Assembly (NCBI RefSeq): GCF_026151205.1
Contig: NC_087079.1
Location: 4,235,230-4,299,229, forward strand
DNA: 64,000 nucleotides
Origin: Bolinopsis microptera
Taxonomy: Eukaryota; Ctenophora; Tentaculata; Lobata; Bolinopsidae
Direction of reading: 5' to 3'
Shown here: positions 10,266 to 21,990 of the stretch, piece by piece
Layout of the letters: each line of letters opens with the position of its first letter
How positions within the stretch are numbered: the stretch's first letter is position 1
Translations under genes and position numbers: made by a program
Notes under the pieces: model-generated
Told to the model about the DNA's origin: nothing
What the model saw: the letters and a program-made list of their open reading frames with translations, nothing else
Databases searched by the model: none

Positions 10266-13182
10266 TGGCGGAACATTCTGACGAAGAGAAACGTTTTCAT
10301 CGATAACTATAATTAATATTTGTGGTATGATACAATGTATCAGCAATTTTTAACACTGAGTTGTGAATTTTGAATGGATTTGATTTCAATATAGTATTAT
10401 CTTAATAGGAATGAAAATTTTGCATAAAAAATACTAAATTTAGCCCTAGGCCGTTCATGGAGCTCGGTTTTCAACTTTCCATAAATATTATATCAATTTA
10501 AATAGAAAGTGTGGATTTTCCGATAATTGAAATTGGTACACGGATATATCGTCACCACAAATCACACCACCTCAACCTCATTTCAGAAGAAGGTGTAAAT
10601 TAAATTAGCGTGTTTATTGCTTTTGATTGGATCTTGGTGTTTTTATTTCTTTTTAGCTTTTCGTTCTTGCGATGCGACCAAATCTTTGACCACAGTTTCC
10701 ACAGTTTCCAATAATATGGTACAGAATAACTTAAAATGTCCATAAGTTCAATTAGAGTCTTATTTTTATGGTACAAATACAGTTTATTGATTACAATTTC
10801 TAAATTCTATATTAAAGTACATGACAGTTTAGTAAGTAGCTGATTATTATGAAGTATAATATTAAGAAGTGTTCGAGCTCTCGGCATGTCAGCATGTGTT
10901 CACATAGTCATAACGGACGTGAGCCATGTCCGAAAGGGGCTGGTTCTCGTATCAGCCACTGCGATACCATATTCACCGTGATTGGATCTGCCTATTGATT
11001 ATTCGACTGCTTTTAGATGGTTATAATTGGGTTAGCTAGTCAGAATAAGATGTCGGCCCCTATTTTTAATGATATGGTTTGATTATAATCATACATGGTT
11101 TGTTATATTTATAGCTGTGGTCAGTTTACTACCGCCCTCATCAGATAAAAATTTCAGTGCAATTGTTTCATATTCTAGCTCAAACTTAGCTCTCCTTCAA
11201 AGTTTTATCGGTTTTCAAAAAAACAACAATTTCAAAGTTTGGCAATTGGCACCGGTAGTCTCTTAATAAGTTTAACGTCTTTGTGCTTTCAGTCTCGACT
11301 TTACCTCATCGCATCATGACTAATATGCACGGAGTACTATAGGGCTACGGGGCAGAGTTTGTTGACATACCACCACTATTGTGCACCAAAGAAATATATC
11401 CATTATATTGATTCCGATGTAATGAGGGACAGTATAAACTTCAAAAGTTTGAGAGCTGGAAGATTAAACAATTTTTGGTTTTGGTTTTTTGTCACCATTC
11501 ATCACATCCCAGGAGTTTTACCGCCTCTCATTATGACAAACAATTGATACTCCGTACGTTCTTTGAATGAAATATAATAAACAGACAGTCGATGCCCTTT
11601 ACCTGCCTCACAGAGTGCCAATCGGTAACTGCAATTACAGTAACGAGAGCTGACAACGTGACGTTATTAATTTTCCTCCTCCAGGACCGATGTAATGATT
11701 GCTTGTTGTAATAAAACACGTAGACTTTCTTGAACTAGATCAATCATAAAAGGGACCTATAGAACAATCATGAATAGGTTAGTACATATGAATAATCAAT
11801 ATGATATAATACTATACTACAACAACTTCCCTTTTAAAAGTCTATGACTCCATCTCCCTTCTAACATCGCGTCTTACATACAGTACCATTCGAAAATCAA
11901 CTTTATCACCATGTTTGAAGTTAAATATCATTTGTCTTAGAATTGTTTTTGTTTCGGTTTCGAGTAGTTACATCTTGCCGCAAATTCAATGTCGAAATTC
12001 AAAATTTCGGAGCCTATGAGCGAATATAATGATTTTCATCTGAACAGCTTACTTTTAAAACTTTTCGGCTCCGAATATTAACCAATATTAACTGCTGATT
12101 AATTAGCTTTCGATATTTGGTTAATTATCGTGCTGGAATGCTTCCAATGCGATACATCTAGCGAGCCTGATTTTTTAGATGCACGGTCTTATGAATCGGT
12201 CTTTGCAATTTCTACTCAGTTCTTATTATACGACAATTTTTTCTTGATTCACGACTCTTGTGCCGTAGAAAGAAAAATGTCAAGGACAAGGGTTGGCGAA
12301 AGAAAAATGTCATACCATAAAACCATGATACCAAGAATACCGGACCTAAAATAATTTGGCATTGGGTTCGGGCCAAATTGTTGCCCGCAGCCCAACCACT
12401 GACCAGTACCCTCACTTCATGATATTGATTATAATTGATTTCGCTGGATATTGGTATCATGTAATCCCTGGATTGAGATCTGTTGGCTGCAGTTTCATTT
12501 AGCTCATTTCCTATTATTTCAGCTGCCTCGAGATCTTGTCTGGGGCATTAATACTAGAACATTATAACTGAAATCCTAAGACCTCACATTAAGATTACTT
12601 GGCCGAATACCATAGATTCGACCGAAGGCATTCAGGTAACATACACATTATATACTCAAAAACGCTCAGTTTAGGAATAGAGAATTACCTATACTGCATG
12701 ATATGTAAAAACTCCCAGTTTTCCTTGACTTGAGCATACTAAGTCTTGTTATTCTTGTAACCCACTGGAATTTGGGCCACTGAATCAAAAAAGACCTGAT
12801 ATTAATATTAAAATGTCGGGAAATTCATTGGTTATTTTCTGATTTTTCAATTGTTCTACGAATCCAAGTTTGATTTTATAACACTGAATCTCTTGTCCTT
12901 TCAAAAAGAGGAACCTAGCCCTAGGAGTAGGAGCCAAGGTAAGTAACTTAAAAGTATTACCAAGATGTGATTTGTCCCACAAATTGTCCCACATTCAAAC
13001 GACGATTTGGCGCCCCCTAAAATGACGCCCCTCCGGCTCCAGGGTCTCCCGCTCCGTCTTAAACTTAAAGTTAAAGTTAAACAGCCCTTCCTGTTATTTA
13101 ATGAACTGTTACGCTTTTTCGTACGATTACTATAGTTAGTGTTACCTCGTGGTTATACTAGGTTATATTATTATATTAAGGT
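10266..13182. other. Intergenic, about 2.9 kb; nothing recognised
   Basis: AT-rich, with only short open frames that lack domains, signal peptides or paired splice sites. I see no RNA gene. There may be unrecognised old repeats, but no internal duplication stands out. Confidence 0.35.
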
Positions 13183-14070
13183 AGGGGGTGCACGATAAGA
13201 ATAAACTTACTCGGATTTTAAAAATTTTTGTACCACTGTTTTCTTGACGGATGTTACTCGTCTAAATTTCTTCGAAGTAGCGCGCGCCGCTTTCTTCTCG
13301 AAATGGCCCGACGGCACGAGCTACGAAGTAGCGCGCGCGCGCCGGGCCAGATCATTAACAATGGTCAACTGTTTTCTAGAGACTGTGAGAATTTTCACAA
13401 TACCAAATTTGTCATACCTTTTTGGAAAGATCAGTGAGTTTCGCCTAGGTGCCATATTTGATGGTGCGCGGCTTTTGGAGCAAAAGTAGCTGTAAAAGTT
13501 GCGTAATTTGACCAAATTCGTCCAAATTTGACCATTTTTGTCGTGTTATTCGGATTTATTTATCTTCAGTTCTTTAAATGAGATCATTCTGGAAATTGGC
13601 GACGACCTTCCAATAGAGCTTTCACAACTGTCCGAAAAATTTGGTGGATATCGGAGTTGATATAGTGATCAAAATGGGGCAAAATACGCTGCTTTTAGTT
13701 GTAACATAATGTCTGAAGGTTGGATATGCTTTAAATTTTTCGGACACTTTCCTCACTCCTGCGCGCAGTGTTGTGACCTCCCTTCGTCGTAATTAGCTCG
13801 TATTCAGATTGAACAATTTTGAAGTCAAATAAATGTTGTTTCTTTTAGACTTAAATAAACAATATGGATGTAGTCCGAAAGTAATTTGTCTACTAAATAA
13901 CATTTTGAAACTATGAACAAAATTGGCGAAAATTTGCCGTAGATGTGACCAAAAAACTACGCGCAGAACTAAATATTTCTTCATAGACGCGTGAAAATTT
14001 TTGAGTTTAACATTGAATATTTTAGCTTGGTTATTGTAATACTTAATTTTCAAGTCTCTATCCGATAACT
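13183..14070. repeat. Dispersed repeat family A, left copy, starting AGGGGGTG
   Basis: From AGGGGGTGCACGATAAG onward this segment matches, in reverse complement, the segment ending at 21743 (ATCGTACACCCCCT). Shared blocks in order are the AAAATTTTTGTACCA block, GTCATACCTTTTTGGAAAGA, CAAAATGGGGCAAAATA, TTTAAATTTTTCGGACAC, CTGCGCGCAGTGTTGTGACC and finally CTCTATCCGA. The terminal AGGGGGTG/CACCCCCT is typical of a DNA transposon end. No transposase is visible. Confidence 0.65.
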
Positions 14071-15375
14071 AAATATTTTATCTTTACGACAGTATAAAAT
14101 TTGTTTGTATATTTGCTAAATTAAAAAAACAGTAGGAATAGAAACGTCGAAGGTCTTGCGCTTATTTCAGTCCCAAAATATACTCTAATCATAAACTTCA
14201 TAAAACCCACTGAAAATGATGTCTACAGGCATATTAAGCCCTTGCACCTTCCCAAATCATTTAGCAAGGATTCAGAGCCAGTTTTTAAAATTAGCTTTCG
14301 AATATCATTGTTAAGACATAAAACTATAAATAAATGAGTGCATTTTTCTCTTTCGTCTCGATAGTTTCTCTTTCATTTTAACATTATACATTAGTAAAAG
14401 CAATCAGCGATCTTTATTAATCATATAAAGAGTAGAGTAATTGGTCCTCGTCAATGTTTAGTGTCTGATTACAGTTTCGGTCCGACCTCCACAACTGAAA
14501 AGATATTGGGGGTATTATCAGTTATGTAAATGGAAAAATTATATTTGCATCATAAAACTATGAAAACATTGAAACTAATGTTTTTGAAGGCTCGCCTATT
14601 CGTTTAAGCAATCAAATAGTCAGTGCATGCACAGTAAAGAACAGTTGAAGGCACCGGGAATGTTTCAAATATAACCTCTGTCTACTATCAAGTATCAGAC
14701 CACACACTCCACTATCCACTATGTACTATAATGTACAATGGCAATGAAAATGTGTTCCCGCCATTTTATTTTTAAAATGCGCGCATCTTGCGCCGTGACC
14801 ATGGTGGTCACAGCGCATGCTGGTGAACGGAGGTAGGCTGGTGAACGAGTTATTGGGACAAAATTGGAACATTTTGGAACATTGGTTACATCGGTTGTAG
14901 ACATGCAGTGATGCCCAAACTTGGTTTGAGTGGTCCTAGGACCAATCTAAACGCTTTCCGGCCAGTTTTAAACCGTTCTGAGCACTTTTAGTTTTAGGAG
15001 AATATTAATTTTTGTTCATTTTCGTGCATTCCATGAACCTGGGTAATTTTCATGCTCATTGGAATTTAGAAGGTAAAATAACTCACATAACAGTGCTCCC
15101 GACAAGTTTCACGGATATAGTGATTGAGTTTCTAGTCACCTAGCCTCTTGGCCTGAAAGATTTCTTGTTCGGCAGGGTGACTGCTTGAACGTCAACTTCA
15201 ACCTTTCCCACTGTGCACTGCATCGAATCGAGGTAGAGTTGTTAACTGAAATATTACATTCAGTCTAGCGACCTTTAAATCTGGGTCAAACTTAGTATTT
15301 CTGAAAGTTTCGCAAAATTTTATTGATTACAGAGGGTGTGTCACGCCACTCTCTCGTTAAGATCTTGCAGATGTT
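14071..15375. other. Intergenic; nothing recognised
   Basis: AT-rich, with no exon-like frames and no RNA gene. Around 14780-14830 there is a small GC-richer patch that includes the palindrome GTGACCATGGTGGTCAC, without other features. Confidence 0.3.
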
Positions 15376-15705
15376 AGCACCATACCGTACCTGTTCATTA
15401 TAATAAGATAATAGCCCTAGACTATTGCATGAGACAAGCCTTAAGCAAGCACCCTGAAATAGGATTTACCATTAAGCCTTATAGGAGTAGGAGAGTCAAG
15501 GTGGAGAAGATATCGGTCACTGGTTTTGTGGATGACATTGCTCTGATAGCAGATACTGAAAAGGAGACAGAGACGCTGATGCAAGAGATAGAAAGGGTTG
15601 CTGCCACAGTGGGACTTAGAATGAATGAAGGGAAAAACTAAATTCATTACTCAGAACATCGAGAACCCTGATACCATCAAGTCTCTGGGTAACCATGCTG
15701 AAAGA
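15376..15705 (+). pseudogene. Non-LTR retrotransposon reverse transcriptase fragment (motif FxDD region)
   Basis: The frame from about 15411 reads a palm-domain segment with the catalytic box FVDDIALIAD, followed by ETLMQEIERVAATVGLRMN, the usual thumb/palm continuation. Just upstream, bases 15376-15410 encode a frame-broken PYLFII block. At about 15637 a small indel in GGGAAAAACTAA breaks the frame, after which TKFITQN and ENPDTIKSL are still readable. It belongs to the same RT type as 63389-64000 and covers the part that follows where that copy leaves the window. This is a dead fragment. Confidence 0.75.
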
Positions 15706-15880
15706 AAGCCTGTCTCTGAAGAAGGAGAGACGATAAAAACGTGATACGATACGGTATGTTGAAATAAAGCCTGTCTCTGAAGAAGGAGAGACGATAAAAA
15801 CGTGATACGATACGGTATGTTGAAATAAAGCCAGTCTCTGAAGAAGGAGAGATGATAAATACGTGATACGAAACGGTATG
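15703..15880. repeat. 61-bp tandem repeat, about 2.9 copies, seeded in RT coding sequence
   Basis: Units starting AGCCTGTCTCTGAAGAAGG begin at 15707, 15768 and 15829, a period of 61. The third unit has a few substitutions. The first unit continues the RT-fragment reading (KPVSEEGET), so the tandem arose by duplication of the end of the RT remnant. Confidence 0.85.
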
Positions 15881-16289
15881 CGAAAGCTATGTAGTTGATC
15901 AGACTTAAAGTTACGTGTTCTTATTAGGGTGATAGGTTCTTTAGTAAGGCCGACTGATTAAATGAGGCTCTGAAATGAACAGGAATCTAGCAATAATAGC
16001 ATGGAGAGTGGGGAAAATCAAAACGCGGAATAATAATCTAACTCTAAGTTAATGATAAACTGGTACAGAAATCAAAAGTCTAGGAGTAGGAAATAACTGT
16101 GAACCAAACTGTAAACAAACAGAATGGCACCCGTGCATGATATGTTAAAATATGTACCGTTCTAGGATGCCTCCGCAAACTTTTGCTCCTCTGTAAATGC
16201 ACGTGTTAGTGCTGTAGCGAAGGAGGGGGTGTCATGTCCGTCTATGTCCGCCTATGTCCTGTCCTTTTTGGATTCTATGAGACAACGGA

Positions 16290-16465
16290 CGTGTTTTTTG
16301 GGACATTGGCGGACACGGACGGACATTGGCGGACTCGGACGGACATTGGCGGACTCGGACGGACATTGGCGGACTCGGACGGACATTGGCGGACCCGGAC
16401 GGACATTGGCGGACTTGGATGGACATTGGTGGACATTAGCGGACATTGGTGGACATTAGCGGACA
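16290..16465. repeat. 20-bp tandem repeat GGACATTGGCGGACTCGGAC
   Basis: About eight degenerate units inside the hAT-like element. The motif is built from the same GGACA/TGTCC words as the element's own terminal repeats. Open frames on either strand are repeat artefacts. Confidence 0.85.
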
Positions 16466-16477
16466 AACATTTTAAGG

Positions 16478-18347
16478 ACTGAAGAGTACTGAAGAGTACT
16501 GAAGAGTACTGAGGAGGAGGGCTGAGAAGGATGGCTGAGGAGGATGGCTGAGGAGGATGACTGAGGAGGATGACTGAGGAGGATGACTGAGAGGGAGGAG
16601 AAGGATCAGGAAGACCCAGGAGGAGGAGGAGGAGGAGGACCCAGAAGGAGGACCTAGGAGGAGGAGGAGGAGAACTGAGGAGGATGACTGAGGAGGAGGA
16701 GGACTCAGGAGGAGGACTGAGGAGGACTGAGAAGGAGGAGGACTGAGGAGGATGGCTGAGGAAGATGGCTGAGGAGGATGACTGAGAGGGAGGAGGAGGG
16801 GGAAGAGGAGGAAGAGGACTGAGGAGGAGGAGGAAAAGGACTGAGGAGAAGAAGGAGGACCCAGGAGGAGGAGGACCCAGGAGGAGGAGGACCCAAGAGA
16901 GGACCCAGGAAAAGGCCCCAGGAGGAGGAGGAGGACTGGGGAGGAGGAGAACTGTTGAGGACTGATGAGGAGGACTGAGGACGAGGAGGAAGAGTAGGAG
17001 GAGGACTGAGGAGGGGAGGAGGAAGAGGACTGGGGAGGATCAGGAAGACCCAGGAGGACCCAGGAGGAGGAGGAGGAGGAGGACCCAGGAGGAGGAGGAG
17101 GACTCAGGAGGAGGACTCAGGAGGAGGACTGAGAAGGAGGAGGACTGAGGAGGATGGCTGAGGAGGATGGCTGAGGAGGATGACTGAGAGGGAGGAGGAG
17201 GAGGAAGAGGAGGAAGAGGAGGAAAAGGACTGAGGAGGAGAAGGAGGACCCAGGAGGAGGAGGACCCAGGAGGAGGAGGACCCAAGAGAGGACCCAGGAA
17301 AAGGCCCCAGGAGGAGGAGGAGGACTGGGGAGGAGGAGAACTGTTGAGGACTGATGAGGAGGACTGAGGACGAGGAGGAAGAGTAGGAGGAGGACTGAGG
17401 AGGGGAGGAGAAAGAGGACTGGGGAGGATCAGGAAGACCCAGGAGGACCCAGGAGGAGGAGGAGGAGGAGGACCCAGGAGGAGGAGGAGGACTGAGGAGG
17501 AGGACTGACGATGACTGAGAAGGAGGAGGACTGAGGAGTACTGAGGATGGCTGAGGAGGATGGCTGGGGAGGATGGCTGAGGAGGATGACTGAGGAGGAT
17601 GACTGAGAGGGAGGAGGAGGAGGACTCAGGAGGAGGACTCAGAAGGAAGAGGAGGAGGACTCAGGAGGAGGACTCAGGAGGAGGACTTAGGAGAAATGAG
17701 AAGGAGGACTGAGGAGAACTGAGGAGGAGGAGGAGGAGGAGGACTGAATAGGAGGAGGAGAAGGAGGGGGACTGGGAGAGGACTGGGGAGGAGGAGGACT
17801 GATGAGAAGGATGAGGAGGAGGACCCAGGAGGAGGAGGACTGAGGACCGAGGAGGAAGAGGAGGAGGATGAAGAGGAGGAGGAGGACCCAGGAGGAGGAG
17901 GACTGAGGAGGACTGAGGAGGACTGAGGAGGACTGAGGAGGATGGCTGAGGAGGATGACTGAGAGGGAAGAGGAGGAGGAGGAGGAGGAGGACTGAGGAG
18001 AACTGAGAAGGAGGAGGAGGAGGAGGAGGACTGAATAGGAGGAGGAGGAGGGGGACTGGGGAGGACTGAGGAGGAGGATGGAGGACTGAGGAGAAGGATG
18101 AGGAGGAGGACTGAGGAGGACTGAAGACTCAGGAGGAAGAGGAGGAGGATGAAGAGGAGGAGGACCCAGGAGGAGGACTCAGGAGGAGGAGGAGGACTGG
18201 GGAGGAGGAGGACTGTTGAGGACTGATGAGGAGGACTGAGGACGAGGAGGAGGAGTAGGAGGAGGACTGAGGAGGGGAGGAGGAAGAGGACTGAGGAAGA
18301 TCAGGAAGACCCAGGAGGAGGAGGAGGAAGAGTAGGAGGAGGAAGCA
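16478..18347. repeat. 1.9-kb polypurine tract of GAGGAGGACTGAG-type units with higher-order copies
   Basis: Nearly pure A/G on the plus strand with interspersed ACT and ACCCAGG words. A ~390-440-bp higher-order unit starting GGATCAGGAAGACCCAGGAG recurs from about 16600, 17037 and 17425, with a partial copy near 18298. The Ser/Pro-rich minus-strand frames are products of the repeat, not genes. Such homopurine-homopyrimidine DNA can form triplexes; that is general knowledge and not shown here. Confidence 0.9.
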
Positions 18348-18480
18348 TCTAAATGTTAGTTCCATTTTTGTCCGTTTTTGTCCGCTCTATTTTTTGTCCG
18401 TTTTGAAAATATAGGGTACCGAACGGACAAAAAACATGATCCCCTATAACAGCAAAAATTTTATTTAGCAATTTAGGTGT

Positions 18481-18600
18481 CCATTAATGTCCGCCTATGT
18501 CCGCCTATGTCCGCCTATGTCCGTCTATGTCCGCCTATGTCCGCCATTGTCCGTCTATGTCCGCCTATGTCCGCCTATGTCCGCCTATGTCCTGTCCTTT
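18481..18600. repeat. 10-bp tandem TATGTCCGCC near the right end of the hAT-like element
   Basis: About eleven units with occasional TCTATGTCCG variants. It is the reverse-strand counterpart of the GGACAT words at the left side of the same element, so the two ends carry inverted subterminal arrays. Confidence 0.85.
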
Positions 18601-19493
18601 TTGGATTCTATGAGACAAGCGGACATAGACGGACGTGACACCCCCCCCCCCAGCGAAGGCTATGTAGTTGATCAGACTTCAAGTTACGTGTTCTTATTAG
18701 GGTGAGAGGTTCTTTAGTAAGGCCGACTGATTAAATGAGGCTCTGAAATGAACGGGAATCTAGCAATAATAGCATGGAGAGTGGGGAAAATCAAAAAGCG
18801 GAATAAATAATCTAACTCTAAGTTAATGATAAACTGGTACAGAAATCAAAAGTCCGAACACGGAGTTTAGGAGTAGGAAATAGCTGTGAACCTAACAAAC
18901 AGATTGGCACCCGTGCATGATATATTAAAATATGTACCGTTCTAGGATGCCTCCGCAAACTTTTGCTCCTCTGTAAATGCACGTGTTAGTGCTGTAGCGA
19001 AAGCTATGTAGTTGATCAGACTTAAAGTTACGTGTTCTTAAGAGGGTGAGAGGTTCTTTAGTAAGGCCGACTGATTAAATGAGGCTCTAAAATGAACGGG
19101 AATCTAGCATGGAGAGTGGGGAAAATCAAAACGCGGAATAGATAATCTAACTCTAAGTTAACGATAAACTGGTACAGAAATCAAAAGTCCGAACACGGAG
19201 TCTAGGAGTAGGAAATAGCTGTGAACCAAACAAACAGAATGGCACCTGTGCATGATATGTTAAAATATGTACCGTTCTAGGATGCCTCCGCAAACTTTTG
19301 CTCCTCTGTAAATGCACGTGTTAGTGCTGTAGCGAAAGCTATGTAGTCGATCAGACTTCAAGTTACGTGTTCTTATTAGGGTGAGAGGTTCTTTAGTAAG
19401 GCCGACTGATTAAATGAGGCTCTAAAATGAACGGGAATCTAGCATGAAGACTGGGGAAAATCAAAAAGCGGAATAAATAATCTAACTCTAAGT

Positions 19494-20629
19494 TCTCCAC
19501 TACCTGAATATTGATCGGGAACAGGTTAGCCGCGTATGTGGAAAGAGTGAGTTAGATTATAGGTAACAACGGGTAGTCTCAAGCTACCCGTCTTTGCACC
19601 GTAACTTAGCCATCTGATCTAGAAGAGGAAGGGAGGTTATCATCTACACATACTGTATTAGGAAGTTAATCGTGTCCTAGCTACAGATCATACCTTATTA
19701 AGAAGTTTATCGTATCCTGAAAAAAATACCTTATTAGGAAGTTTATCGTGTCCTAGAAACAGGCCATATAACAGAATTATCACTTTCTCCTCCTCCCAAT
19801 CCACAGTATTCCGGAGTTTCTGCAACGTCACTAAAACTGCAAAACATTGTAAGTTCATATGTAGATTCTATAAAAGGTTTGAATTAAAGCAGAGAGGTTA
19901 ATAAGCACTTATCATATTTAGATTATAGTTCAGTCAGTTTTTTTTGAGACGCCTCCATGAACCACCACGGGGCGACCTGCCCAGTAGTAAGAGCTGCCCA
20001 GTAGTAAGAGCTGCAGGAAATCACAAAAGCAATGAGGAATGTTGAAATTAAATGACTTTTGTCATTTATGGGTGCTTGTATAATAATTTTACCGCAAGAT
20101 TTTGATAATCTTTGTAATAAACTAGTGCAATGATTGGACAAGTCACAATCAACAATGATAAAAGTGTTTTATATAAAATAACTTAAAGCGAGAATGTCGT
20201 TAGTTAACTATAAAATACAGTACCAAGCGATGTATTAAAGTAACACAATTATACTCGTTCTAATTGATATTAGCTTACTTTGATTCAACGAAAACCTACC
20301 TTTTATCTGCTTTCGTGAAATTCAAAAGTGATGTTAAAGTAACACGAGCCCTTTATAGCTTGCAGGGGTTCCTCCTATTATCGTTGATCAATTATGTACC
20401 AAGTACACTATGTAATACAGCAAAGTCGTCAGTCGATAACTGCTGTTAAAGCCATGAAAGTTCAAAGCGAGTGCAGAAACAAGAAATGGCGCGAAATCAT
20501 AATGTTCAAGCCACACGTACAACGTATGATCTGCATTATGCTCCTTCATCAACTAATTCTAGTTTTAAACGATTTTGACACGCTAAAATGCGCGCGTGGA
20601 TTTGCGCGGCGCGTAGAAAAATTTTAAAG
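19494..20629. other. Intergenic; short 36-bp-type tandem at about 19650-19765
   Basis: Three units built on TTAGGAAGTTTATCGTGTCC lie between about 19655 and 19765. A small inverted stem GACGGGTAGCTT/AAGCTACCCGTC-type lies near 19567-19592. No gene is seen. Confidence 0.45.
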
Positions 20630-21743
20630 CTGTCGGATAGAGGTTAATAAATTTTTCTACTGTCAACACAGCCCAAGTTATTCATGTTTTAATATCAAAA
20701 AATGTCCGATTTTTTTGTATTATTTTTAACTAATTTCCTTTTCAAATCGCTGCCACATCAAAATTATTTTACGAAAGTACATTAAATTTTTACAGAAAGC
20801 AAGCTGAATCGTTTTAGAACTAAATTAAAAAATAATTTAATATAAAAATGTTAAAACTTTAAAGTTATCGATGGAATAAATTGCCAACGTCCAAATATGT
20901 GTAAAATACGACGAATTAAGGGAGGTCACAACACTGCGCGCAGGAGTGTTCCTTGTAAGTCTATAAGTAAGCTTACCAATTTTTGTTGCAATTGGAAGTC
21001 GGGAAGGATACTTAATATCTATTTGTTTGAAAAAAATTGTGCTGGCCGAAATTAGCGCTAAAAAACCATCCTACAGTCGGCACGCGCGGCTCACTGTCGA
21101 TGGCGCACTACTTAATTAAGGTATATAGTGCGCAATCGACAGTGAGCCGCGCGTGCCGACTGTAGGATGGTTTTTTAGCGCTAATTTTGAATTTCGGCCA
21201 GCACAATTTTCTTCAAACAAATAGATATTGAGTATCTTTCCCGACCTCCGATTGCAACAAAAATTGGTAAGCTTACTTATACTTATAAACTTACAAGGAA
21301 AGTGTCCGAAAAATTTAAAGCATATCCAACCATCAAACATTATGCATTATGTTACACTTACAGCTAAAAGCAGTGTATTTTGCCCCATTTTGATCACTCT
21401 ATCAACTCTGATATCCACCAAATTTTTCGGACAGTTCTGAAAGCCCTGTTGGACTTGGAAGGTCGCCGCTAATTTTCAGAATGATCTCATAGTCATTCAA
21501 GGAACCGAAGATATATCCGAATAATACGACAAAAATCAACGAATTTGGTCAAATTACGCGACTTTTATGTTTTACAGCTAATTTTGCTCCAAAAGCCGCG
21601 CACCATTGAATATGGCACAACTCACTGATCTTTCCAAAAAGGTATGACAAATGTGGTATTGTGAAAATTCTAACAGTCTCTAGAAAACAATGGTACAAAA
21701 ATTTTTAAAATCCGAGCAAGTTTATTTTTATCGTACACCCCCT
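20630..21743. repeat. Dispersed repeat family A, right copy (inverted), carrying a foldback insertion
   Basis: This is the reverse complement of family A at 13183-14070, ending CACCCCCT at 21743. Relative to the left copy it is interrupted between GCGCAGGAGTG (20948) and GGAAAGTGTCC (~21298) by a ~350-bp perfect-arm palindrome. The two family A copies face each other over 8.56 kb. I see no matching target duplication at the outer ends, so I treat them as two insertions, not one element. Confidence 0.65.
20949..21300. mobile_element. Foldback element with ~165-bp inverted arms
   Basis: The arms start TTCCTTGTAAGT and end CTTACAAGGAA. They meet around ACTACTTAATTAAGGTATATAG at ~21110. The inner ~70 bases of each arm (AAAAAACCATCCTACAGTCGG, GCACGCGCGGCTCACTGTCG) are an almost perfect match. 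Comparison with the uninterrupted family A copy at 13749 shows it as a clean insertion. It has no coding capacity. Confidence 0.75.
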
Positions 21744-21990
21744 AGTTATACTTATTGACGTTCAATCTGCGCGCCTTTGAGATCATAGCTTACTGCCTTA
21801 CTAATACTATGCAAGATATGATAATTTTAAAGTATCAACTCACATTTTTTGAGACCATTGTTTATAGCTGATTTTCTTTACATAACTATAACTATAACTA
21901 TAAGAATATGCGGTTTTCATACAACGTGTAATATTTTAATTCAGCGAAAGTTATGGCTAAAAGTAATTGATATTGATTTATCATAAGAAC
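21744..21990. other. Upstream region of the PAN/apple gene
   Basis: It holds an (ACTATA)n run at about 21884-21903 just upstream of the gene and no other features. A TATA-type promoter could lie in this run, but that is a guess. Confidence 0.3.

Larger units (their letters stand above)
16224..18651. mobile_element. hAT-like non-autonomous element with 8-bp target duplication, swollen by minisatellites
   Basis: The flanks AGCGAAGG at 16216-16223 and 18652-18659 are an exact 8-bp target duplication within the 340-bp satellite. The ends are inverted repeats: GGGGGTGTCATGTCCGTCTA at the left and the reverse complement of TAGACGGACGTGACACCCCC at the right, one mismatch over ~27 bp. A 40-base block (CCTGTCCTTTTTGGATTCTA and following) occurs near both ends in direct orientation. 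The rest is tandem repeat: 20-bp units at 16290-16465, a 1.9-kb purine tract and 10-bp TATGTCCGCC units at 18481-18600. It encodes no transposase. An 8-bp duplication is characteristic of hAT-type transposition. Confidence 0.8.
15881..19493. repeat. 340-bp satellite, four copies, interrupted by a 2.4-kb insertion
   Basis: The unit starts CGAAAGCTATGTAGTTGATC and ends GTTAGTGCTGTAG. Copies lie at 15881-16220, 18654-18997, 18998-19332 and 19333-19493 (truncated). They are highly similar with small indels. Copies 1 and 2 are separated by the element at 16224-18651. No coding capacity is seen. Confidence 0.88.

Noticed and set aside
16229-18705. Ser/Pro-rich and TD-G-H-W-R-type open frames in the hAT-like element
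   Set aside because: All are translations of the minisatellites, open in several frames at once, without start context or domains.
13183-21743. A single 8.6-kb transposon (Polinton-like) with family A terminal inverted repeats
   Set aside because: The interior has no integrase, polymerase or capsid-type frames, only satellites and an RT fragment, and the outer flanks show no target duplication. Two opposite insertions are simpler.
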